64,000 nt of DNA from Inquilinus sp052113205 (GTDB taxonomy: Bacteria; Pseudomonadota; Alphaproteobacteria; DSM-16000; Inquilinaceae): positions 1 through 64,000 of the forward strand of contig NZ_JBFRCU010000031.1 in NCBI RefSeq assembly GCF_052113205.1, written 5' to 3'. The position numbers were made by a program, and so were the translations under genes. This document shows, in pieces, positions 55,566 through 63,834 of this stretch; position 1 is the stretch's first letter, and each line of letters starts with the position of its first letter. The notes under the pieces were generated by a model, which saw only the letters and a program-made list of their open reading frames with translations, made no database searches and was not told the DNA's origin.

Positions 55566-56686
55566 TGGCCGCCCCACCCCCGTCGCCGCAGGACCAGCCC
55601 ATGTCTGTCGACCCCGCCCATGGGCGTAACGGCAACGAGCATTTCCCGGAGATGCCGCTGCCGCAGGATCCGAAGACAGTCTTCCTCGGCATCCTGTGCC
55701 TGCTGGCGCTGACGGCTGCGCTGTATGTCGCGCGAGACATCGTCCTGCCGGTCGTGCTGGCCGTGGTGCTGAAGCTGCTGCTGCAGCCGCTGGTCCGGCT
55801 GCTGGAAAGGGCCCAGATCCCGCGCGCGATCGGTGCCATCGCCGCCATCCTGCTGCTGCTGGCGATCTTCGCCGGCGTCGGCGCGCTGCTGACCAGCCCG
55901 GCGGCCGAATGGGCCGGCAACCTGTCGGATGAATGGTCGGCGCTGCAGGCCAAGTTCGCCGTCATCGTCGACCCGCTGCACCAGCTTCAGGAACGGCTGG
56001 AGCAGATGGGGCTACATTTCGGCGGCGTCGGCACGCTGCTGGAGCACCCGACCGACATCGTCACCGCCGTCTTCGCCGGCACCAGCACCGTCGCCTCGCA
56101 CCTGTTCGAGACGCTGCTGATCCTGTTCTACCTGCTGGTGTTCGGCGACATCTTCCTGCGCCGCTTCGTCGAGATCCTGCCCAATTTCATGGAGAAGCGC
56201 GAGGCGGTGTCGATCTCGCTGCAGATCGAGCGCGACCTGTCCGCCTATCTCCTGACCGTCACCGTGATCAACGCCGTGGTCGGCGTCGCCACGGGGCTGG
56301 TGATGTGGGCCTGCGGCATCCCGGCGCCGGTGCTGTGGGGCGCGGTCGCCTTCTGCCTGAACTTCGTGCCGATCCTGGGCCCGTTCTTCGGCGTCGCGCT
56401 GTTCCTGGCGGTCGGGCTGGTGGCCGACGGCCCGACCTGGATCGCCGCCCTGCCCGCCGCGCTGTATCTCGGCATCCATGTCGCCGAGGGCGAATGGATC
56501 ACGCCGATGGTGCTGGCCCGGCGCTTCACCATCAACCCGGTGGCGGTGATCCTGGCCCTGATCTTCTGGTACTGGATGTGGGGCGTCCCCGGCGCCATCC
56601 TGGCCGTGCCGATGCTGGCCATCACCAAGATCGTGTGCGACCGCCTGCGCCCCCTGCGCGCCCTCGGCCACCTGCTGGAGGGATAG
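55565..56686 (+). CDS. AI-2E family transporter (TqsA/PerM-like)
   Basis: The 373-residue inner membrane protein has about eight hydrophobic segments in the AI-2E exporter pattern: 'LYVARDIVLPVVLAVVLKLL', 'FYLLVFGDIFLRRFVEILPN', 'CLNFVPILGPFFGVALFLAV' and 'EGEWITPMVLARRFTINPVA'. Family members export autoinducer-2 or act as Na+(Li+)/H+ antiporters; the substrate here is unknown. A later in-frame ATG at 55601 is possible. Confidence 0.92.
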   Translation: MAAPPPSPQDQPMSVDPAHGRNGNEHFPEMPLPQDPKTVFLGILCLLALTAALYVARDIVLPVVLAVVLKLLLQPLVRLLERAQIPRAIGAIAAILLLLAIFAGVGALLTSPAAEWAGNLSDEWSALQAKFAVIVDPLHQLQERLEQMGLHFGGVGTLLEHPTDIVTAVFAGTSTVASHLFETLLILFYLLVFGDIFLRRFVEILPNFMEKREAVSISLQIERDLSAYLLTVTVINAVVGVATGLVMWACGIPAPVLWGAVAFCLNFVPILGPFFGVALFLAVGLVADGPTWIAALPAALYLGIHVAEGEWITPMVLARRFTINPVAVILALIFWYWMWGVPGAILAVPMLAITKIVCDRLRPLRALGHLLEG

Positions 56687-56690
56687 CGCC

Positions 56691-57110
56691 TCAGCCCTCC
56701 CGGTCCGCCTCCTGCTCCAGCGCCTCCATGTCGTCGTCGGAGAAGCCGAAATGGTGGCCGATCTCGTGGATCAGCACATGGCGGACGACATGGCCAAGAT
56801 CCTCGCCGGTCTCGCACCAGTAATCGAGGATCGGCCGGCGGTAGAGGAAGATCATGTCCGGCCGGGTCGCGATCGCGAAGGTCTTCTGTCCGAATGGCGT
56901 GCCGGTGTAGAGGCCGAGCAGGTCGAACGGACTCTCCAGCCCCATCTCGTCCAGCGTCTCGTCGTCCGGGAAGTCAACCACCTGGATGGCGACGCCGCGG
57001 ACCATGGCGCGCAGCCGCGCCGGGATTCGTTCGAACCCATCCTCCGCCAGCTCGATCAGGTCGTCGGTCGACGGCGGCTCGGTGAAGCCTGACTTCGGGA
57101 CGCTGCTCAT
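56691..57110 (-). CDS. Metallopeptidase family protein (zincin-like, DUF1025 type)
   Basis: The 139-residue protein ends with the minimal-gluzincin motif 'LIHEIGHHFGFSDDDMEALE', in which two His and a downstream Glu/Asp bind zinc, and starts with 'DDLIELAEDGFERIPARLRA'. It matches the small metallopeptidase family of Alphaproteobacteria and Actinobacteria. No substrate is known. It overlaps the upstream SDR gene by 4 bp. Confidence 0.9.
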   Translation of the reverse strand: MSSVPKSGFTEPPSTDDLIELAEDGFERIPARLRAMVRGVAIQVVDFPDDETLDEMGLESPFDLLGLYTGTPFGQKTFAIATRPDMIFLYRRPILDYWCETGEDLGHVVRHVLIHEIGHHFGFSDDDMEALEQEADREG

Positions 57111-57883
57111 CGCGGCGCCAGGCGTACGGCGCCGTCGAGCCGGATCACCGATCCGTTCAGCATCTCGTTGGCGGCGATGTGCAGCACCAGCTGGGCGAAC
57201 TCCTCCGGCCGGCCCAGGCGCTGCGGGAACAGGGTGGTGGCGATCAGGCTGTCCTGGACCTGCTGCGGCATCGCCTCGATCATCGGCGTGCCGATCAGCC
57301 CCGGCGCCACGGTCATAACACGGATACCGCTCTTCGCCAGGTCCCGCGCCGCCGGCAGGGTCAGCCCGACCACCCCGCCCTTGGAGGCGGAATAGGCGAC
57401 CTGGCCGACCTGCCCCTCATAGGCCGCGACCGAGGCGGTGGCGACGAACAGGCCGCGCTCGCCCGAGGCGCTGGCGGCCTCTGGCAGCGGCTCCTCCGCC
57501 GCCATAGCGGCAGCAGTGAGGCGCAGCAGATGGAAGGTGCCGAGGAGATTGACCCGGATCACCCGCTCGAACAGCACCGGGTCGTGCGGGCCGTCGCGGC
57601 CGACCAGCCGGGCGCCCGGGGCGATGCCGGCGCAGGCCACGGCGATCCGCGCCGTGCCATGTGCTGCCCGCGCCTGCGCCAGCGCCGCGGCCACGGATTC
57701 GCCGTCGCCGACGTCGCAGGCCACGGCCAAGCCGCCGATCTCGCTCGCCGCCGCCTCGGCCGCATCGCGGTTGAGGTCGAGCAGCGCCACCCTGGCGCCC
57801 GCCGCGGCCAGGGCCCGGGCGGTCGCCGCCCCCATGCCCGACCCCGCCCCGGTGACCACCGCCGCCAGACCTTCGACCTTCAT
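57107..57883 (-). CDS. SDR family oxidoreductase (HSD10-like)
   Basis: The 258-residue Rossmann-fold enzyme has the cofactor loop 'AVVTGAGSGMGAATARALAA', Asp at the end of strand 2 ('ALLDLN', favouring NAD), the catalytic Ser/Tyr/Lys in 'ATASVAAYEGQVGQVAYSASK' (quoted at 20-residue scale) and 'VAPGLIGTPMIEAMPQQVQD'. It resembles 3-hydroxyacyl-CoA dehydrogenase type 2. The ATG at 57883 follows GGAGGACGAG. Confidence 0.93.
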   Translation of the reverse strand: MKVEGLAAVVTGAGSGMGAATARALAAAGARVALLDLNRDAAEAAASEIGGLAVACDVGDGESVAAALAQARAAHGTARIAVACAGIAPGARLVGRDGPHDPVLFERVIRVNLLGTFHLLRLTAAAMAAEEPLPEAASASGERGLFVATASVAAYEGQVGQVAYSASKGGVVGLTLPAARDLAKSGIRVMTVAPGLIGTPMIEAMPQQVQDSLIATTLFPQRLGRPEEFAQLVLHIAANEMLNGSVIRLDGAVRLAPR

Positions 57884-57988
57884 CTCGTCCTCCACCCGAA
57901 TATCCAGCTTCTGGGTAGCAGATCGCCGGGCGGGTTGCGACCGGGCCGAACGCCGCTATGCTCGGCGGATCGACGAGGGAGGAAAGCC

Positions 57989-58285
57989 ATGCAGTTCCTG
58001 GTGACCGCGAAGGACGGCGACGACGCCGAAGCCCCGGCCCGGCGCCTGGCGGCGCGCGAGCAACACCTGATCGGCGCCCGCCGGATGGCCGAGGAGGGTG
58101 TGATCATCGCCGGCGGCGCCGTCCTGGACGACGAGGGCCGGATGATCGGCTCCAGCGTCATCTACGAGGTGCCGGACCGGGCGGCGCTGGACGCCATCAT
58201 CGCCGCCGACCCCTATGTCACCGGCGGGGTGTGGCAGCTGATCGACATCCGGCCGTTCCGGCTGGCCGTCCGCTCGAAGGGCTGA
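57989..58285 (+). CDS. YciI family protein
   Basis: The 98-residue protein has the ferredoxin-like YciI/YCII fold: 'MQFLVTAKDGDDAEAPARRL', 'REQHLIGARRMAEEGVIIAG' and 'IIAADPYVTGGVWQLIDIRP'. The His/Asp pair thought to be catalytic (REQH and DPY) is present. Some relatives dehalogenate chlorocatechol intermediates, but most have no known role. GAGGGAGG precedes the ATG. Confidence 0.9.
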   Translation: MQFLVTAKDGDDAEAPARRLAAREQHLIGARRMAEEGVIIAGGAVLDDEGRMIGSSVIYEVPDRAALDAIIAADPYVTGGVWQLIDIRPFRLAVRSKG

Positions 58286-58409
58286 CGCCCGCACGGCCAA
58301 ACCCGGGTTCTTCGGAGATGCGTCACGGATGCCGTGCCGCGAGCGAGTGGATTCATGTCATCGCAGTGCGAAGATCACTATATGCTGATAGCATTGAGGG
58401 GCTTTTATC

Positions 58410-58664
58410 ATGCTGCACCTGCCTCGAGAGACTGAACAGCTCGCCCGCCTGATGGCCGTCCGAAGCGGCCGGAAGCCCGAGGATGTCATCCGCGCCGCTC
58501 TCGAGCGCGAGGCGCGGGCGCTTGGCGTTGTCCCGGTCCAAAGTCCACTTCCGGTCGATATGGAGAAGGTCAACGCGATTACGCGCCGTGCCACAAACCG
58601 GCCCCTTCTGGACCCACGCAGCGCCAGCGAGATTCTGGACGAAGCGTGGAGCGACGCGTCGTGA
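58410..58664 (+). CDS. vapB: VapB-type antitoxin (Rv0623-like)
   Basis: The 84-residue protein has an N-terminal ribbon-helix-helix-like region ('MLHLPRETEQLARLMAVRSG', 'KPEDVIRAALEREARALG') and a C-terminal tail with 'ASEILDEAWSDAS' that should contact the toxin. Its stop overlaps the toxin start (GTGA). The 124 bp upstream is A/T-richer and includes 'CACTATATGCTGATAGCATTG', quoted in part, with an imperfect palindrome (TGCTGATAGCA) as candidate operator. Confidence 0.87.
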   Translation: MLHLPRETEQLARLMAVRSGRKPEDVIRAALEREARALGVVPVQSPLPVDMEKVNAITRRATNRPLLDPRSASEILDEAWSDAS

Positions 58665-59056
58665 TCGTTGCTGATTCCTCGGCCCTCATTGCTATCCTCG
58701 AGGAAGAGCCGGAGCATCTTGCCTTCAAGGAAGCCCTGCGTGCGGCCGATCGCCGGGCGATTTCGGCCGTGTCGGTTTACGAGACCCGGATCGTGATCTT
58801 GCGACGCCGAGGCCCGGACGGCCTCAAGGACGTGGCCGAACTGGTGGATGCGTTCGGCTTCGAGGTCGTGCCGTTCGACGCAGCGCAGGCGGAGGTCGCC
58901 AGCGAAGCGTATGCGCGATACGGCAAATCGTTCGACGCGCGCGCCAGGCTCAATATGGGCGACTGCGCAACATATGCGCTCGCTAAAAGCATGGCCGCTC
59001 CACTGCTGTTCAAAGGTGACGACTTCACCCACACGGACGCCAGGATGTGGCGCTGA
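58661..59056 (+). CDS. vapC: VapC-type PIN-domain ribonuclease toxin
   Basis: The 131-residue PIN-domain protein has the acidic residues expected for metal-dependent RNase activity: Asp in 'VIVADSSALIAILEEEPE', Glu in 'VSVYETRIVI' and Asp in 'NMGDCATYALAKSM'. The GTG at 58661 overlaps the antitoxin stop codon; an in-frame ATG at 58646 inside vapB is less likely. The target RNA is unknown. Confidence 0.9.
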   Translation: MIVADSSALIAILEEEPEHLAFKEALRAADRRAISAVSVYETRIVILRRRGPDGLKDVAELVDAFGFEVVPFDAAQAEVASEAYARYGKSFDARARLNMGDCATYALAKSMAAPLLFKGDDFTHTDARMWR

Positions 59057-59062
59057 CGCCCC

Positions 59063-60271
59063 TTACCGAGCGACAGCCGTCCTGACGAGGAGCCGGAACG
59101 CCGCCAGCGCGCCGAACGCCGTCAGCAGCACCGCGGCCGCCATCGGCAGGGCGTCGGTGCCGGTGGCGTGGCCGATGGCGATGCCGACCAGGGCGGCCAG
59201 CGTCATCTGCAGGAAGCCCATCAGCGCCGAGGCGGTGCCGGCCATGGCCGGGAACGGCGCGATCGCCCCGGCGATGGCGTTGGGCAGCGTCAGGCCGACG
59301 CCGATCATCACCACGAAAAACGGGCCGACTACGGCCCAGACGGTGAACACACCGGCTGCGGCCAGCCCGGCCATCACGGCGCCGCCGGCCAGCATCACCA
59401 AGGTCCCGGCCGCGATCATCCGGTCGATGCCGAGCCGGAGCGTCAGGCGGCCGGAGCCGAAGGTGCCGCAGATGTAGCCGACGCAGACGATGCCGAAACA
59501 GGCGCCGTAGACCGGCGGCGACAGACCCAGCATGCCCGACAGCACGAAGGACGAGCCGGAGATGAAGGCGAAGATCGCGCTGTAGCTGCAGGCGACGATC
59601 GCGACATAGCCGAGATAGCGGCGATGGCGCAGCAGGCTGGCGTAGTTGCGGACCAGCCGGGCCGGGCTGGTGGCCAACGGATCGCGGTGGCGGTTGCTTT
59701 CGCCGAGCAGGCCGAGCACCGAGGCCAGCATCAGCACGCCGAAGCCGACCAGCAGCCAGAAGGTCGCCTGCCAGCCGAATTCCTGCTGCAGCACACCGCC
59801 GATGATCGGCCCGATGGCCGGCGCCAGGGCCATTGCCATCGACATGTAGGCGAGGATGCGGGCCGATCGTTCGGGCCCGTACAGGTCGCGCACCACGGCG
59901 CGGCCCAGCACCGGGCCGCAGCAGGCGCCGAGCGCCTGCAGGAACCGGCACAGGATCAGCATCTCGATCGAGGTCGCCAGCGCGCAGGCGATGCTGGCGG
60001 CGGTGAAGATCGTCACCCCGGCCAGAATCGCCGGGCGCCGGCCGATGCGGTCGGAAACCGGGCCGTAGACCAACTGCGCCACGGCGAAGCCGACCAGGAA
60101 CACGCTGAGCGTCAGTTGCACCGTGGCGACGTCGGTGTCGAAGGCGGTGACCAGCGACGGCAGCGACGGCAGGTAGACATCCGTCGACATCGGCCCGAAG
60201 CCGGTCAGCAATGTCAGCACCACGGCGATGATCGCCGAGGGCTGGAGGCCTCCCGCAACCCGGTCAGCCAT
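59063..60271 (-). CDS. Bcr/CflA family multidrug efflux MFS transporter
   Basis: The 402-residue inner membrane protein has 12 predicted helices and the Bcr/CflA start 'MSTDVYLPSLPSLVTAFDTD', motif A 'GPVSDRIGRRPAILAGVTIF' and 'GACCGPVLGRAVVRDLYGPE'. It would export small hydrophilic drugs in exchange for protons. It overlaps the upstream metallopeptidase gene by 8 bp. Confidence 0.93.
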   Translation of the reverse strand: MADRVAGGLQPSAIIAVVLTLLTGFGPMSTDVYLPSLPSLVTAFDTDVATVQLTLSVFLVGFAVAQLVYGPVSDRIGRRPAILAGVTIFTAASIACALATSIEMLILCRFLQALGACCGPVLGRAVVRDLYGPERSARILAYMSMAMALAPAIGPIIGGVLQQEFGWQATFWLLVGFGVLMLASVLGLLGESNRHRDPLATSPARLVRNYASLLRHRRYLGYVAIVACSYSAIFAFISGSSFVLSGMLGLSPPVYGACFGIVCVGYICGTFGSGRLTLRLGIDRMIAAGTLVMLAGGAVMAGLAAAGVFTVWAVVGPFFVVMIGVGLTLPNAIAGAIAPFPAMAGTASALMGFLQMTLAALVGIAIGHATGTDALPMAAAVLLTAFGALAAFRLLVRTAVAR

Positions 60272-60980
60272 AGAGATGCAGATCCTGTCCCTTGGCCTTC
60301 AGCCAGGCGCGGCAGCGGTCGGGATCCGGATGCAGCCGGTCGACCACCGCCCAGAAGCGCGCGGAATGGTTCATCTCGACCAGATGAGCGACCTCATGCG
60401 CCACCACGTAGTCGAGCACGGATTCGGGCGCCAGCACCAGGCGCCAGGAATAGCTGATCCGCCCGCTGGAGGCGCAGCTGCCCCAGCGGCTGCGGGTATC
60501 GCGCACGGTCACCGCGGCGACGGTGACGCCGAGCTTCAGCGCCGTCGCCCGGCTGCGGACCAGGAGCTGGCGCCGCGCCTCCGCCCGCAGCCAGGTGGCG
60601 AGGCGGGCGCCGACATGCTCGGCGGGGCCGCCGACCCTGAGCTCGCCATCGGCACAGCGGACGCCCCGGCCCGCCGCCGGGTCATGCGCGATCCGGTGCG
60701 GCACCCCGAGGATCGGGATCTCGGCGCCGGGCAGGAACGGCGTCCGGCCCGGCATGGCGGCGCGGCGGCGGCGCACCCACTCGGCATGGCGGTTGACGAA
60801 ATCGGCGATCACCTGCGCCGGCACCCTCAACGGCGCCACCACCACGACCTCGCCCGACGCCGGGTCGAGCTTGAGCGAGAGGCGCCTCGCCCGGGCATTG
60901 CGGCGCAGCGCCACCGGGCGGTCGAGGCCGATGACGGCGAGAAGGGCGGGCGACGCCTCGGGACGGGTCCGGCTGGGCAT
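60264..60980 (-). CDS. YgjP-like (M48/SprT-type) metallopeptidase domain protein
   Basis: The 238-residue protein has an N-terminal beta-rich part ('RARRLSLKLDPASGEVVVVA', 'PAQVIADFVNRHAEWVRRRR') and the catalytic zincin motif 'DYVVAHEVAHLVEMNHSARFW', in which HExxH plus a later His bind zinc. 'TRSRWGSCASSGRISYSWRL' is the family hallmark. It is COG1451; the substrate is unknown. Confidence 0.92.
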   Translation of the reverse strand: MPSRTRPEASPALLAVIGLDRPVALRRNARARRLSLKLDPASGEVVVVAPLRVPAQVIADFVNRHAEWVRRRRAAMPGRTPFLPGAEIPILGVPHRIAHDPAAGRGVRCADGELRVGGPAEHVGARLATWLRAEARRQLLVRSRATALKLGVTVAAVTVRDTRSRWGSCASSGRISYSWRLVLAPESVLDYVVAHEVAHLVEMNHSARFWAVVDRLHPDPDRCRAWLKAKGQDLHLYG

Positions 60981-61009
60981 GGCCGGACCATAGCCGGACC
61001 CGGCCGGAA

Positions 61010-61042
61010 GGGGAATCCGGCTGTGCGATGCCTGGATTCCCC
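61010..61042 (-). terminator. Possible terminator hairpin after the RTX gene
   Basis: GGGGAATCC (61010-61018) and GGATTCCCC (61034-61042) form a perfect 9-bp stem with a 15-base loop, 20 bp after the RTX stop. On the minus strand the following bases are TTCCGG, so the T-run is weak and termination is uncertain. Confidence 0.45.
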
Positions 61043-61062
61043 GTCGCCGAGGCGGAGCCCTC

Positions 61063-63261
61063 CTAGAGCACGAAGTCGGCCGCCGCGGCTGTCGCGCCAT
61101 TGGCCAGCACGACGCGGAAATCGGCCACGCCGTCGCCGTTCACATCGGCCTCGACCACCCCGGCCGCCGACCGCAGCTGGCCGCGGACGGCGGTGAAGCC
61201 GGCCCCGCCGATGAAGGTGAAGGCCTGGTTGCCGTCCGCCGCGATGTTGTTGGCGTCGATTTCCGACAGGTCGAACTTGTCGAAGCCGCTGACGAAGTCG
61301 GCGACACTGTCGATCTTGGCGCCGGCCACCCAGGAATCGAGCACCGTGCCGTAGCGCAGCGTGTCGTTGCCGGCGCCGGCGGTGATGGTATCGGCCCCTC
61401 GGCCGCCACGGATCGAATCGGCCTCGGTGCCAGCGTCGATCTTGTCGTCGCCCAGCCCGCCATCGATCGTATCGGCGCCGGCGCGGCCGTTCAGGATGTC
61501 GGCACCGATGTTGCCGGTGATAGTGTCGCCGGCGCTGCTGCCGTGGAACGTCACCGTTTCCATGTTGTAGGCGTCGACATAGAAATTGCCGGAGGTCGAC
61601 CGCACCTGGAAGGTCGGCGATCCGCCGGCGAACAGCTGCACCGACTGGGTCTCGGCCGAGGCATCGACCACCAGGGCATCGGTGCCCGCACCGCCATCGA
61701 CCAAGTCAGTCCCGGAGCCCGCGGCCGTGGGGCGGGTCTTGGCATTGATGCTGTCGTTGCCGGTGCCGGTGTCGATGTCGTCGGCCTGGCTGCCGCCCGT
61801 GATCACATCGTTGCCGGCGCCGGTGGTCAGGGTGATGCGCTCGAGACCGAGGATCGAGGTCAGCCCCGCCGCCGCGATCGAGGTCGTGGTCCCCAGGGTG
61901 AAGGTGACGCCCGAGATCAGCCCGCTCAGATCGGCCTCCCAATGGTCGATGCCGGCGCCGCCACTCACGGTTCCGCCGCGAGTGCCGGTCTGGATGAAGT
62001 CGGCGCCCGCGCCGCCGGTGAACTGCACCGTCTCCATGTTGTAGGCGTCGACGTAGAAATTGCCGGAGGCCGACCGCACCTGGAAGGTCGGCGACCCGCC
62101 GGTGAACAGCTGCACCCCCAGGGTCTCGGTCGCGCAATAGACCACCAGCGTGTCGCTGCCGACGCCGCCGTCGACCACATCGGTGCCGGACCCCGCCACC
62201 GTCGGCCGCGACCTGGCGTTGATGGTGTCGTTGCCCAGGCCGGTGCGGATGTCGTCGGCCTGGGTGCCGCCGATGATGATGTCGTTGCCGGCACCGGTGG
62301 TCAGGGTGAGGCGCTCGAGGTTGAGGATCGAGGTCAGCCCCGCCGCCGCGATCGACGTGGTCGTGCCCAGCTGGAACGCCACGCCCGAGACCAGCCCGCT
62401 CAGATCGGCGTTCCAGAAGTCGATGCCGGCGCCGCCATCCACTGTCCCGCCGCGGGTGCCGGTCTGGATCGAATCGGCGCCGGAGCCGCCGGTGAACTTG
62501 ATCACCTCCATGTTGTAGGCGTCGACGTAGAAATTGCCGGAGTTCGAGCGGACCTGGAAGGTCGGCGACGCGCCGGTGAACAGCTGCACCGCCTGGGTCT
62601 CGGCCGCGGCATTGACGATCAGGGTGTCGGTGTCCAGCCCGCCGTCGACGAAATCGGTCCCGGAGCTCGCCACCGTCGGCCGCGTCTTGGCGTCGATGGT
62701 ATCGTTGCCCTCGCTGGTCGAGATGCTGTCGGCCTGGGCGCCGCCGGTGATCGTGTCGTTGCCGGCGCCGGTGGTCAGGCTGATGCGCTCGACGCTTAGG
62801 ATCGAGCTCAGCCCCGCCGCGGCGATCGACGTGGTGGTCCCCAGGGTGAAGGTGACGCCGGTGAACAGCCCGCCCAGATCGGCCAGCCAATAGTCGATGC
62901 CGGCGCCGCCGTTCACCGCCCCGCCGCGCTCGCCGGTGTTGATCGAATCGTTGCCGGAGCCGCCGGTGAAGTTCACCGCCTCCATGTTGTAGGCGTCGAC
63001 GTAGAAATTGCCGGTGGTCGACCGGACCTGGAAGGTCGGCGACCCGCCGGTGAACAGCTGCACCGCCTGGGTCTCGCCGGAGCAGTTGACGACCAGCGTG
63101 TCGAAGCCGGTTCCGCCATCGACCACATCAGTGCCGGAACCGGGGGGCGTCGGCCGGGACCCGGCGTTGATGATGTCGTTACCGGCCAGGCCGTTGATCG
63201 TGTCCGCGGCGCTGGTCCCGACCAAATTGTCGGCGCCTGCGGTGCCATTGATGATCGCCAT
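61063..63261 (-). CDS. RTX calcium-binding repeat protein with M10-type C-terminus
   Basis: The 732-residue protein has no Sec signal and begins 'MAIINGTAGADNLVGTSAAD', the usual start of type I-secreted RTX proteins. Residues 27-500 are three tandem 158-residue units, each holding RTX-like nonamers (GAGNDTITGG) and a conserved 'GNFYVDAYNME' block; a fourth unit is truncated at about residue 573. Classical GGxGxDxxx repeats follow ('GGLGDDKIDAGTEADSIRGG'), then a serralysin-type C-terminal domain ('DFVSGFDKFDLSEIDANNIA', 'VNGDGVADFRVVLANG'). No enzymatic domain was seen. A surface or biofilm role is possible. No type I secretion genes are in the window. Confidence 0.88.
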   Translation of the reverse strand: MAIINGTAGADNLVGTSAADTINGLAGNDIINAGSRPTPPGSGTDVVDGGTGFDTLVVNCSGETQAVQLFTGGSPTFQVRSTTGNFYVDAYNMEAVNFTGGSGNDSINTGERGGAVNGGAGIDYWLADLGGLFTGVTFTLGTTTSIAAAGLSSILSVERISLTTGAGNDTITGGAQADSISTSEGNDTIDAKTRPTVASSGTDFVDGGLDTDTLIVNAAAETQAVQLFTGASPTFQVRSNSGNFYVDAYNMEVIKFTGGSGADSIQTGTRGGTVDGGAGIDFWNADLSGLVSGVAFQLGTTTSIAAAGLTSILNLERLTLTTGAGNDIIIGGTQADDIRTGLGNDTINARSRPTVAGSGTDVVDGGVGSDTLVVYCATETLGVQLFTGGSPTFQVRSASGNFYVDAYNMETVQFTGGAGADFIQTGTRGGTVSGGAGIDHWEADLSGLISGVTFTLGTTTSIAAAGLTSILGLERITLTTGAGNDVITGGSQADDIDTGTGNDSINAKTRPTAAGSGTDLVDGGAGTDALVVDASAETQSVQLFAGGSPTFQVRSTSGNFYVDAYNMETVTFHGSSAGDTITGNIGADILNGRAGADTIDGGLGDDKIDAGTEADSIRGGRGADTITAGAGNDTLRYGTVLDSWVAGAKIDSVADFVSGFDKFDLSEIDANNIAADGNQAFTFIGGAGFTAVRGQLRSAAGVVEADVNGDGVADFRVVLANGATAAAADFVL
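61543..63183 (-). repeat. 474-bp tandem coding repeats in the RTX gene
   Basis: Three full units (63183-62710, 62709-62236, 62235-61762) and a partial fourth (61761 to about 61543) repeat with an exact 474-bp period; for example ATGTTGTAGGCGTCGAC recurs at 61562, 62036, 62510 and 62984. High DNA similarity, not only protein similarity, implies recent duplication or ongoing homogenisation. Confidence 0.9.
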
Positions 63262-63834
63262 TGAAAAACCTCCCCAAGGCCAGCGGCCCGCCGATGCCGT
63301 CGAAACTGCTCGCGGCCCCTCGGTCTGACAGGGATGGGCTCAACTGCGCCATGGTGACATCATACGCCCGAACACCAGGCTATGCGTGGATTTGCCTAAA
63401 ATATTTTGTATCCGGAATGACCGGTTGCGGCCCATCCGGTCATAAGGCCAGGAGGGTGGTCCTTGAAGAATATACCTCATAGAACGTGTAGTTTATTCAA
63501 CACCTATGAAGCGTTGTTGTTGAATCCTGTTGACTTGATCCGGGCGAGTGTGAAAGCCTGTGTCCTGTCGATCCTGCCCGGGATCGCGCCGCGGCAATTT
63601 TCAGTGAAGCTTGCGCCGCGTCACCAAACGCTAAGCGCCACGACCGGGTTCGTGGTCTCGAGGAGTCGAAGCCCATGTCTCTCATCTGCGATCCCGGCTG
63701 TCGCGGCCAAGCCTGAGCCGCCCCTCTTCATCCCTTCCATAACGGCGCCCCGGCCGACTGATCCGCGCTCCCTGATCGGGTTCGATGCGCGACCGGCCTT
63801 GCGAGTGCGCCTGTTCGTTCGAGGATTGTCCCGA
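63262..63834. other. 573-bp intergenic region between RTX gene and tauA
   Basis: The part from about 63390 to 63535 is clearly A/T-richer ('CCTAAAATATTTTGTATCCG', 'AGTTTATTCAACACC') than the window and probably holds divergent promoters for the RTX and tau genes. Short reading frames here show no recognisable protein. No RNA gene was identified. Confidence 0.5.

Noticed and set aside
61543..62799. 418-codon plus-strand frame opposite the RTX gene, and a possible CRISPR-like array
   Set aside because: The periodicity is 474 bp and codes for RTX units on the minus strand; there are no short repeats with unique spacers.
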